Origin: SZUA-448 sp045627185
Lineage (GTDB): Bacteria > Bacillota > Clostridia > Lachnospirales > Lachnospiraceae
DNA: 25,282 nucleotides
Reading direction: 5' to 3'
Assembly (NCBI GenBank): GCA_045627185.1
Contig: JAZQNE010000065.1
Location: forward strand, 1-25,282
Shown here: one piece after another, positions 7,375 to 14,564 of the stretch
How the letters are laid out: each line of letters starts with the position of its first letter
Position numbering within the stretch: position 1 is the first letter of the stretch
The notes under the pieces: model-generated
Seen by the model: the letters and a program-made list of their open reading frames with translations, nothing else
What the model was told of the DNA's origin: nothing
Databases searched by the model: none
Position numbers and translations under genes: made by a program

Positions 7375-8832
7375 TCAGCCCTTGACTGAACCGCCTGTTA
7401 CGCCTTCTACGTAGTACTTCTGCAGGCAGAGGAACAATATCGCGACAGGAATCGCGACAACAACACCGCCGGCACAGAATGTGGTGTAGTAGGCATCTAT
7501 TGCATCCTGCGTCAGCCAGGATTTCAGACCGACCGCAACGTTCATACCTTCACTGGTATTGAATGCAATGTACTGTGCGAATACGAAATCGCCCCAAGGT
7601 CCCATGAATGCTGTAAGGATTGTATAAATAACAATCGGCTTTGACAGCGGTAAAATGATGTTGATAAGAACCTGAAGACGTGTAGCACCGTCAACACGGG
7701 CTGCCTCATCAAGTGAGGTTGAGATTGTATCGAAGAAGCCCTTCGAAATGTAATAACCCATACCTGAAGAAGCTACATAAACCAGAATCAGACCGGGTAC
7801 GGAATGGCTCATGGTAAGGCCAAGGTCCTTCAGAACTCGGTACAGAATGATCATGCTGAGCATTCCGGGGAAGAGTCCTAAAATAAGCATGAACTGCATC
7901 AAAGGCTTACGTAATTTGAAACGGAAACGTGAAAGCGTGTAACTCATGCAAAGAACGATTATCGTCTGCGTTACCGAACAAACAAGAGCAATGACAAGTG
8001 TGTTTGCATACCATCTGACAAAACCGGTTTCCTTATCAAACAGTTTCTTGAAGTTGCCAAGGCCCCACTGCTTGGGAATTACATAGCCAACCTGCCATGT
8101 TTTTTCCATACGGAATGACTGAAGTACGATACAGATGAAAGGATACAGCCAAACAATGCTCATCAGCACAAGGATTGAATAAATTACAGCATTGCTTCCG
8201 ATTGTCTTTCCTGCGGTGTAAATTACCAGTATGAGCTGGATTCCGAGTGCAACCGCAAGCGGCCAGGAAATTGATACAGGTGTGTAAACCGCATTGTCGG
8301 GGTAAAGCTTGCCCTCATAATTAAACAGTACTGCCACAAAAACTACTTCCAGAATCATGGAAACAATATTCGCAAACAGTGAAAGAATAAGTGCATAACG
8401 CTTATTTTCCCTGTGAAGAACAAGCATAAGAATCGGTACGACAATAAGTAGAACAGCAAACAGAACTGCAATTCCAAAAACTAATAAGTTGAACAGCCAT
8501 AACTTATTTGCACCGTCGAAAACAGTTCTAAGGTCATTCAAAACGGTACTGTCGCCACCGTTAGAGCCAAACAGCATCTGTTTTGCAAGCAGTAAAAAGT
8601 TTGCAAACTTATAGTCTTTCTTTCCTTCAGCGCCTTCAATTGCTGATTTTAATGTTCCCCAGTTAATGCTGAAAAACATTGCAAGAAGTGTAAGGATATA
8701 CGAAATAATACAGCCTAATTTAATTTTCTTTTCGTCATTAACAGCAAAGAATTTCTTTCTGTTAGGATGTGTAATTGCTTTTAAGTCGGCGGATTTTTCA
8801 CGACGACTTGATTTTACTGAATAATCGCTCAT
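7375..8832 (-). CDS. Carbohydrate ABC transporter permease, MalG-like, N-terminally extended
   Basis: The second membrane subunit of a CUT1 sugar importer. The C-terminal ~280 residues form the usual MalG core, with the EAA loop DEAARVDGA at about 374-382, which docks the ATPase. At 485 residues it is about 190 longer than classical MalG (296 in E. coli). The extra N-terminal part has a basic cytosolic start (about 1-37) and several hydrophobic segments (about 38-55, 112-140, 146-172 and 188-206) that precede the core. The TAATG junction overlaps its ATG with the stop codon of the MalF-like gene by one base, so the two are translationally coupled. No ATPase gene is linked; such systems usually share an MsmX-type ATPase encoded elsewhere (established for Gram-positive CUT1 importers, inferred here). 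Confidence 0.92.
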   Translation of the reverse strand: MSDYSVKSSRREKSADLKAITHPNRKKFFAVNDEKKIKLGCIISYILTLLAMFFSINWGTLKSAIEGAEGKKDYKFANFLLLAKQMLFGSNGGDSTVLNDLRTVFDGANKLWLFNLLVFGIAVLFAVLLIVVPILMLVLHRENKRYALILSLFANIVSMILEVVFVAVLFNYEGKLYPDNAVYTPVSISWPLAVALGIQLILVIYTAGKTIGSNAVIYSILVLMSIVWLYPFICIVLQSFRMEKTWQVGYVIPKQWGLGNFKKLFDKETGFVRWYANTLVIALVCSVTQTIIVLCMSYTLSRFRFKLRKPLMQFMLILGLFPGMLSMIILYRVLKDLGLTMSHSVPGLILVYVASSGMGYYISKGFFDTISTSLDEAARVDGATRLQVLINIILPLSKPIVIYTILTAFMGPWGDFVFAQYIAFNTSEGMNVAVGLKSWLTQDAIDAYYTTFCAGGVVVAIPVAILFLCLQKYYVEGVTGGSVKG

Positions 8833-10256
8833 TATGAGAAATCCCCCTCGTTTCTGTTGGACGGTAACAGGTTATAAACAATAAGTGTAATAACCGAAAC
8901 CACAACGAATATTAAAATACCGATTACTGATGCCAGATAATACTTTGAGTCTGTACCGGTTGTAATCTTGAACAGCCAGGTAATAAGAAGGTCCGTGTAG
9001 CCGACGCTTCCTGCCGCAGCACTCGCCGGGGCATTGGTTGGCCCGCCTCCCGATAGCAGGAATATGACGTTGAAGTTGTTCATATTTCCCGTGAAGCTCG
9101 TCAGAAGATAAGGTCCGGTGATAAAGAGCATATAAGGCATTGTAATCTTTATAAACTGCTGGAAAGGTGTTGCTCCGTCGATTCGTGCCGATTCATAAAG
9201 GTCAGCCGGAATGTTCATAAGGATACCGGTTGAAATCAGCATCAGGTAAGGAATACCAATCCAGATATTTATCACAATAACAAGGATTCGGGCTGCCGTC
9301 TTCTTGCCCCAGAAATCAAAGGCCGTCTGTATCAGTCCCGACTTAACCAGGAAACCGTTAATGAGTCCCGATTTATCAAACATTTTGGAAACATAAAGCA
9401 GTGAAATAAACTGCGGAATAGCGATTGTGAGAACAAGGATAGTTCTCCATAATTTCTTAAACTTGATTCCCTTTTTGTTAATCATAAGAGCTACGATAAT
9501 TCCAAGGAAATAGTTTGTGAAGGTTGCAAAGAATGCCCAGATTACAGTCCATCCCAGGATTCTGAAGAAAATCTGTTTATAATTGAGTGTTCCCGGAATC
9601 GGTTCCACATCTACAGCAAACAGTGTTTTGAAGTTTGCCCAGCCCTGCCAGTGGAAAAGCTGTGTGAAGTAACCGTCATGCGTTCCGTCATAGTTGGTAA
9701 ACGCAACCAGGATCATGAAAATCAAAGGTAATACCGTAAACAGGATAATACCTGTAAGCGGAAGTGCAAGAAGTGTCTTATAGAACTTCTCATCGATAAG
9801 GGAATGAAGATCATCCTTAAATTTGGGAAGTTTTTTTCCTTCCTTCTGCATCTGCTGTGCTTTGAAGGCTGACTTAAGATTCAGTCTCCAAATAACAACG
9901 ATTGCTGCAATAACAATGATAGTCAGAACACCGTAGAGCAGTATCTGGAAGGAGTTATCTCCATAAGACTGAACATAAGTATCATATACTTCATCATATT
10001 TTTCACCCGGTTCTTCAATCCCAAGGCTCGGGAGCATGGACAGATAGTACAGTCCCATGTACCACATATAGAAAATGAAGCCGGCCTCAGCGGCTAAAAA
10101 TGCCAGACCTTTTACAATCTGACCGCGCAGAAAATTGCCTGCGCCCATAATAACGACAGACAACCAGGTCTTCCAGTCACCGCGGGCAAAAGTCCGACCG
10201 AAGTCCACAACTTCATTCTTGATTGCCTTGCCAATTTTCGCAAAGAAATTATTCAT
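8832..10256 (-). CDS. Carbohydrate ABC transporter permease, MalF-like
   Basis: The first membrane subunit of the CUT1 importer, 474 residues. The EAA loop reads YESARIDGATPFQ (about 354-366), matching the MalF type. Two hydrophobic segments lie near the N-terminus (about 45-75 and 103-123), followed by a charged cytosolic stretch (about 127-158), then the membrane core from about 160. It follows the binding-protein gene after a strong terminator-like hairpin. A modest GGGGA site precedes the ATG at 10256. It should pair with the MalG-like subunit to pass oligosaccharides captured by the lipoprotein. Maltodextrin is the likeliest substrate because the binding protein carries starch-binding-like modules and amylase genes flank it. 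Galacto-oligosaccharides cannot be excluded, given the GH53 gene upstream. Confidence 0.92.
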   Translation of the reverse strand: MNNFFAKIGKAIKNEVVDFGRTFARGDWKTWLSVVIMGAGNFLRGQIVKGLAFLAAEAGFIFYMWYMGLYYLSMLPSLGIEEPGEKYDEVYDTYVQSYGDNSFQILLYGVLTIIVIAAIVVIWRLNLKSAFKAQQMQKEGKKLPKFKDDLHSLIDEKFYKTLLALPLTGIILFTVLPLIFMILVAFTNYDGTHDGYFTQLFHWQGWANFKTLFAVDVEPIPGTLNYKQIFFRILGWTVIWAFFATFTNYFLGIIVALMINKKGIKFKKLWRTILVLTIAIPQFISLLYVSKMFDKSGLINGFLVKSGLIQTAFDFWGKKTAARILVIVINIWIGIPYLMLISTGILMNIPADLYESARIDGATPFQQFIKITMPYMLFITGPYLLTSFTGNMNNFNVIFLLSGGGPTNAPASAAAGSVGYTDLLITWLFKITTGTDSKYYLASVIGILIFVVVSVITLIVYNLLPSNRNEGDFS

Positions 10257-10306
10257 CTGTTAATCCCCACATCATTACGTATTTTGGCTAAACCGGGTTC
10301 TTTTTG

Positions 10307-10345
10307 AAAAAAAGGGTTGGAGTCAAACCCGTGACTCCAACCCTT
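10307..10345 (-). terminator. Strong intra-operon terminator between binding protein and permeases
   Basis: A 13-bp perfect stem (10312-10324 with 10333-10345) with an 8-nt loop is followed by a run of T residues on the minus strand. It lies between the binding-protein stop codon and the MalF-like gene, with no obvious promoter after it. Partial read-through would give more binding protein than permease, which is the usual stoichiometry for such importers. Confidence 0.85.
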
Positions 10346-10383
10346 GTAATCATCTTACCTAAACAGGGTCAGATAAAACTGAA

Positions 10384-12249
10384 TTATTCAGCTTTCTCAA
10401 GTGTGATTGTCTTTGCTTCGGTATCAAATACAACAAAGAACTTACCAGCTTCAGCAACCTTGTAGTTACCGCTGCCTTCACCAACTGAAACATCCCAGTT
10501 CATGCTCTGACGAACCTTGAACTCAGCGCCTGCCTCAAAGTCAATTGCTACTGACTTGTAGGTCTTGCCGTCTGCCTGGATTTCCATGTCAAGGTCCTTG
10601 GTCCAGTTTGTATCACCATACATGTTTCCAATTACTGTCCAACCACCAACAGGGCTGTTCTTAACAAGTGAAAGTTCAGATGTACCAGCCTCATTGAATA
10701 CAAGTTTAACAAAGTAGTAACCTTCTTCTTTAACTTCGAAGTCAGGTCCGCCGAGTGTACCGTCAGCACCAACGTTTACATCCCATGACTGGCCCTTACG
10801 AACTTTGAACTTATCGCCAACCTTGAAGAAGTGAGCGGTCTCACTGAAGTATGTAGGAAGATCTGTAACCTGGTTTGACTTAACCATCTTATCGTCTACA
10901 TTCCAGTTGTTTGTCTCATAAGCACCGATGAGACCCCAAGCTTCCTTTACATCCTCAGGAAGAGCAAGGCTTGCTGCGATAGCTTTTTCATACTTAACAA
11001 GGGCTGCTTTCATCTTCTCAACGTCTCCGCCTGATTCCTGAACGTCAACGCCGATAACCTTAGCGATATCCCACCAAGCACCACTGATCTGTCCCTGAGG
11101 GATTGAGTAAGGAGCCTGCTGAAGAAGAGCGTTAAGACCGGGGTTAGCCTTTACAGCGTCATTGTTCTGTGCGTTTGTGTTAGCGGGACCCCAAGCAAGT
11201 GTATTGAAACGCTCAAGCTGGCCTGCTTCGCTTACAAGGTACTGAGCAAGTTTGTGGATAGCTGCTGACTTTTCAGCATCTGTCTGAGGCTTAACACCAA
11301 GAAGCTTGCAACCGTTGTAAGAACCAAGGTGATATGACTTGCCGTCAACTGTGAATGAAGGAAGATCTGCTGTTCCAAGGTTGTCACCAAGGATACCCTT
11401 TACAGTTTCATAATCCCATGTACCGGAAACAACAACACCTGCGGGAACAGATGCATCAAATTCCGAACCTGCTGAAGAGCTTACGAATGCGCTCGAAGAA
11501 ACGAGTTCGTAAATACCTCTTGCTGCAATGAGACCTTTTTCTGAATTGAAGTTATCATCAATACCGATGAATTCCTTGCCGTCTTCTGACATAGTCCAAT
11601 CAGAATGGCAGTTGATGCCTTCTGCAAAGAAGAAGGAAGCAAGGTACCAAGCTGATGTACCCATTTCGAAGCAGAAAGTCTTGCCGGCTTTTTCGCAATC
11701 AGCGATAACCTTTGTAAGATCATCTACATCTGCGTCAGCAACGACTCTCTTGTCATAGTACATGAAGTAACCGTTATCAGCGGTAAGAGGGTAAGCGTAC
11801 ATTTCGCCGCCTGAAAGACAAGCTGCAACAACGCCTGCTGCGTTAGCGTCTGTAATAGACTTCTGAGCAGCAACACCAAGTTTGCTGAGTGCGTTTGCTG
11901 CGATAAGACGAGCTGCCTGATCCTGAGCGAAGAAATAAATATCAGCGCCGGACTCAACGTCTGTGATCATGGTAGTAGCAGCATCAGCCTCTGAACACTT
12001 CTCAACTGTAGCGTTGAAGGTGTAACCGTCTGTGTTGTTTGCATTGTAATCACTAATCTGTTTTTTGGTCAGTTCAACTGCTGCTTCGGGAACCCAAACT
12101 TTGATATCAAAGTTCTTCTTCTCAGTTTTCTGAGCGGGCTCGGTAGGTTTCGCAGCGTTAGTGGTTCCGGGTCTCTTTCCGCATGCTGCAAGAGCAATTA
12201 CCATAGAAAGAACCAGAACAAGTGCGAGAACTTTTCTCAAGTTTTTCAT
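10384..12249 (-). CDS. Solute-binding lipoprotein (MalE-like) with two C-terminal SusE/SusF-like modules
   Basis: The extracellular sugar-binding protein of the importer, 621 residues from the ATG at 12249. That start follows AGGAGGAG closely; the open frame extends 30 codons further without a ribosome site. The signal peptide MKNLRKVLALVLVLSMVIAL ends in the lipobox LAAC (Cys 23). Residues about 45-430 are a MalE-type binding domain. Two tandem modules follow (about 437-530 and 536-621). Each starts W-x-[IV]-G and contains FKVR ... WDV[NS]VG, then a glycine-rich turn and G-[YK]-[YF]-FV, as in the starch-binding repeats of SusE/SusF-like proteins. MalE proteins of other families are about 400 residues, so the extra 190 are unusual. 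They suggest the protein can hold longer alpha-glucans at the surface (inference). First gene after the regulated promoter. Confidence 0.88.
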   Translation of the reverse strand: MKNLRKVLALVLVLSMVIALAACGKRPGTTNAAKPTEPAQKTEKKNFDIKVWVPEAAVELTKKQISDYNANNTDGYTFNATVEKCSEADAATTMITDVESGADIYFFAQDQAARLIAANALSKLGVAAQKSITDANAAGVVAACLSGGEMYAYPLTADNGYFMYYDKRVVADADVDDLTKVIADCEKAGKTFCFEMGTSAWYLASFFFAEGINCHSDWTMSEDGKEFIGIDDNFNSEKGLIAARGIYELVSSSAFVSSSAGSEFDASVPAGVVVSGTWDYETVKGILGDNLGTADLPSFTVDGKSYHLGSYNGCKLLGVKPQTDAEKSAAIHKLAQYLVSEAGQLERFNTLAWGPANTNAQNNDAVKANPGLNALLQQAPYSIPQGQISGAWWDIAKVIGVDVQESGGDVEKMKAALVKYEKAIAASLALPEDVKEAWGLIGAYETNNWNVDDKMVKSNQVTDLPTYFSETAHFFKVGDKFKVRKGQSWDVNVGADGTLGGPDFEVKEEGYYFVKLVFNEAGTSELSLVKNSPVGGWTVIGNMYGDTNWTKDLDMEIQADGKTYKSVAIDFEAGAEFKVRQSMNWDVSVGEGSGNYKVAEAGKFFVVFDTEAKTITLEKAE

Positions 12250-12285
12250 AATTCTCCTCCTAAAAGAAAATCTGTCTTTTGTCAG

Positions 12286-12300
12286 TGCGCAATCTGCGCA
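12286..12300 (-). promoter_or_regulatory. TGCGCA inverted repeat in the binding-protein leader
   Basis: TGCGCA occurs at 12286-12291 and 12295-12300 with three bases between. The hexamer is self-complementary, so the pair forms an inverted repeat. It resembles the TTGCGCATTCGCAA units in the leader of the 658-residue gene and touches the downstream LacI-type site. A second regulator or an extended operator is possible. Confidence 0.4.
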
Positions 12301-12329
12301 ACCGTTTCCATTTTTTCGGAAACGTTTCC
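12298..12329 (-). promoter_or_regulatory. Paired LacI/CcpA-type operators
   Basis: GGAAACGTTTCC (12318-12329) is a perfect 12-bp palindrome, and GCAACCGTTTCC (12298-12309) is a related site. Their starts are exactly 20 bp apart, about two helical turns, and both lie just after the predicted transcription start. The layout suits cooperative repression by a LacI-family regulator, or CcpA binding to a cre-like site. The same 12-mer recurs before the pullulanase gene. Confidence 0.7.
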
Positions 12330-12338
12330 AACACGACA

Positions 12339-12367
12339 AATTTAACTGATTTGGGTCAAAAAGTCAA
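12339..12367 (-). promoter_or_regulatory. Promoter of the binding-protein/permease/amylase operon
   Basis: On the minus strand TTGACT (12362-12367), 17 bases and TAAATT (12339-12344). The -10 matches the consensus at four of six positions. It lies after the GH53 terminator and just before the paired operators. Confidence 0.65.
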
Positions 12368-12443
12368 GTCTTTTTTATAGATTTTTCACAAAAGCCACGT
12401 AATTATTTTCATAAAACGTTTTCTCTCATTTGTCTGTTCCAAT

Positions 12444-12488
12444 AAAAAAAGACGGGTTCCGGAATTCTGCCCGGATAACCCGTCTTTT
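12444..12488 (-). terminator. Intrinsic terminator after the GH53 gene
   Basis: GACGGGTT (12451-12458) pairs with AACCCGTC (12477-12484), and an inner CCGG/CCGG pair extends the stem. On the minus strand a run of seven T residues follows (12444-12450). It ends the pullulanase-galactanase operon about 55 bases after its last stop codon. Confidence 0.85.
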
Positions 12489-12539
12489 GATGGTTTTATA
12501 TGTCCTTAAAATTACTTAATCCGATTGTTTCATGCAGCA

Positions 12540-14564
12540 TCACTTAACAGAATTAAGGAGTGCATCATCAATCTTGCCCCAGGCACCGTTATTGGCACCC
12601 TTGCACTGAACATAAAGACCGACAATAATTTCACTGCCTTCGGTATATTCAATATCTTCAATAACCGCCGTATCCCAGTTTCCGTACGATGTAATCTTAA
12701 GAGGAGCCTTCTTTACGATTTCTCCGTTGATTTTTACGTAGGAATAAACGTCATGGTCACCGGCATCACCACCCATAATGGAAATGGTGTATTTGTACTT
12801 ACCGGAAGGAAGATTCTCAATCGGCTGTTCAAGCGTGAACTTAACAGAATCGGTTGCTGCACTCCAGAAATGCATGTGCCAGTCACCTGTAAGCGAATCC
12901 GAAGCTTTTTCCTCAATATAGAGTTCATCAGCCTTTGCAAGGTCCTTGATAACCCATTTGCCTGCTTTTCCCGACTCAAAGCTGTAATCATCGATGAAAT
13001 TGAATTCAATCATTGAAATATAGCAGTGAGCAGTCATTCCGCCGGCCTCACCGGTAATATCGTACTTGGCGGCACCGCCGTTGTACATTTTTTCGTAGTC
13101 AGCGTCTGTAATGTTCCACTTAACGGGAATTGCCTTCTTGGAATCATCTGTCATAACAGCGTTAACCGTCTCAGGAAGCGTGATTTTGCCGTTAAGGTCA
13201 ACAATCATTGTAATATCTTCAAGAGCGTCAGCCTTTGCCTCAGTGCTGTTGCCATAGCGCATAAGGTTGAAGACTCTCAGGGATTCAAGCGGCTTGCCGT
13301 TCGGGTCAAACATTGCCTGGTTGTCAACCGAGTTGCCACCGTAATACTTGCCGGCATCACCGGGATCATACTTTGCAGCGTAGCTTGAAGCCCAGCCTGA
13401 ACCGTATTTCTCCCACTTGGCACTGTTTTCTTCCCAGCTGTTCTGACCAACGGTAATCCATGTTCCTTCCCAGTAGCAGATGCCGATTGCATTCTTTGTC
13501 TTGTTAACAAGTGTATCCGTAATTGCGCGGATTGAATTTGCCTGGCCCTGAACCGTGAAGGGATAATCCTTCTTTGTTGAACCGCTGTCGGTAATTGTAT
13601 TGCCGTAAAAGTCCGAATCATCATTCGTATAAGCGTAAGATGTTTCAAGAACCATTACTTTTTTATCATATGTTGTTGCTATATCCGAAAGCACCTTCGC
13701 AAGATTGTCAAGTGTTCCGTGCCAGTACGGATAATAGGATGAACCGAATACATCGTAATCAATGTTGTAATAAGCAAGCTTCTTAGCGTAATCTGCGTAA
13801 TTGGTAACCTTTTCGGGGTTGGTAAAGTGGAGCGCAACAAGTGCATTCGGGAAAACCTCACGTGTAGCCTTTGAACCTGCTGCGAAGATGTACTGGAAGT
13901 TAAACCAGATTGTCTCACCGCAGAACTTGCCGTTTGTTTCATTTCCGACCTGGACCATACCTACGTCAACGCCGGCATCCTTAAGCTTTGTAAGGCATTC
14001 AACCGTATATTTGTAGGCAGCTTCTGTCTTTTCTTCAATCTTCATGTCCTTCCATGCAAGCGGAACCATCTGCTTTGAAGGATCGGCCCAGAAGTCTGAA
14101 TAATGGAAATCAACAAGAAGCTTCATGCCGTATTTTGTTGCACGTTTACCGATTTCAACTGCTGTATTGATGTCACAGTTTCCACCGCCGAAGCCGTTTC
14201 CGTTTTCATCATACGGATTGTTCCATACGCGGACACGAATGTAGTTAACGCCTGACTCGGCAAGTGTTTTGAACACATCCTGCTCCTGACCGTCAAAGCC
14301 GTAATACTTAACGCCGCTCGCTTCTTCCGAAAGAACCGAAGAAGCATCCATTCCGAAGATGAAATCATCAGGAAGATTGTTTACCTTTTCAACGTAAAGA
14401 GAACTTCCTTCAATTTTGGGGCCCGGAACGTATTTAGGACTTTCAGTCGGAGTCGGTGTTACATTCGGATCCGCTGTAGGTTCTTTTTTTTCACATGCCC
14501 CAAGTACAATTGCGAATAATAATACTAAAAACGATAATAAAAGCCTGTTATTTTTTCTCAACAT
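12540..14564 (-). CDS. GH53 endo-beta-1,4-galactanase lipoprotein with Ig-like and CBM61-like domains
   Basis: It cleaves beta-1,4-galactan, as in pectin side chains and type I arabinogalactan. The ATG at 14564 is chosen over a GTG 30 bases upstream because AAGGAG lies just before it and it gives a good signal peptide with lipobox LGAC (Cys 24). A Thr/Pro linker follows. The GH53 barrel spans about 68-435 (numbering from this start) and shows the signature RVRVWNNPYD and GFGGGNCD, the acid/base VQVGNETNG (Glu about 209) and the nucleophile VMVLETSYAY (Glu about 307). Next comes a bacterial Ig-like (group 4) domain (about 450-517). The last 150 residues (about 523-674) resemble CBM61, a galactan-binding module known from GH53 enzymes. 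It overlaps the pullulanase gene by 17 bases, so a beta-galactanase and an alpha-glucan enzyme are expressed together. Confidence 0.93.
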   Translation of the reverse strand: MLRKNNRLLLSFLVLLFAIVLGACEKKEPTADPNVTPTPTESPKYVPGPKIEGSSLYVEKVNNLPDDFIFGMDASSVLSEEASGVKYYGFDGQEQDVFKTLAESGVNYIRVRVWNNPYDENGNGFGGGNCDINTAVEIGKRATKYGMKLLVDFHYSDFWADPSKQMVPLAWKDMKIEEKTEAAYKYTVECLTKLKDAGVDVGMVQVGNETNGKFCGETIWFNFQYIFAAGSKATREVFPNALVALHFTNPEKVTNYADYAKKLAYYNIDYDVFGSSYYPYWHGTLDNLAKVLSDIATTYDKKVMVLETSYAYTNDDSDFYGNTITDSGSTKKDYPFTVQGQANSIRAITDTLVNKTKNAIGICYWEGTWITVGQNSWEENSAKWEKYGSGWASSYAAKYDPGDAGKYYGGNSVDNQAMFDPNGKPLESLRVFNLMRYGNSTEAKADALEDITMIVDLNGKITLPETVNAVMTDDSKKAIPVKWNITDADYEKMYNGGAAKYDITGEAGGMTAHCYISMIEFNFIDDYSFESGKAGKWVIKDLAKADELYIEEKASDSLTGDWHMHFWSAATDSVKFTLEQPIENLPSGKYKYTISIMGGDAGDHDVYSYVKINGEIVKKAPLKITSYGNWDTAVIEDIEYTEGSEIIVGLYVQCKGANNGAWGKIDDALLNSVK

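Noticed and set aside
12525..13016. A 163-codon open frame on the plus strand.
   Set aside because: It is antisense to the GH53 gene over nearly its full length, has no convincing ribosome site, and its translation shows no recognisable domain.
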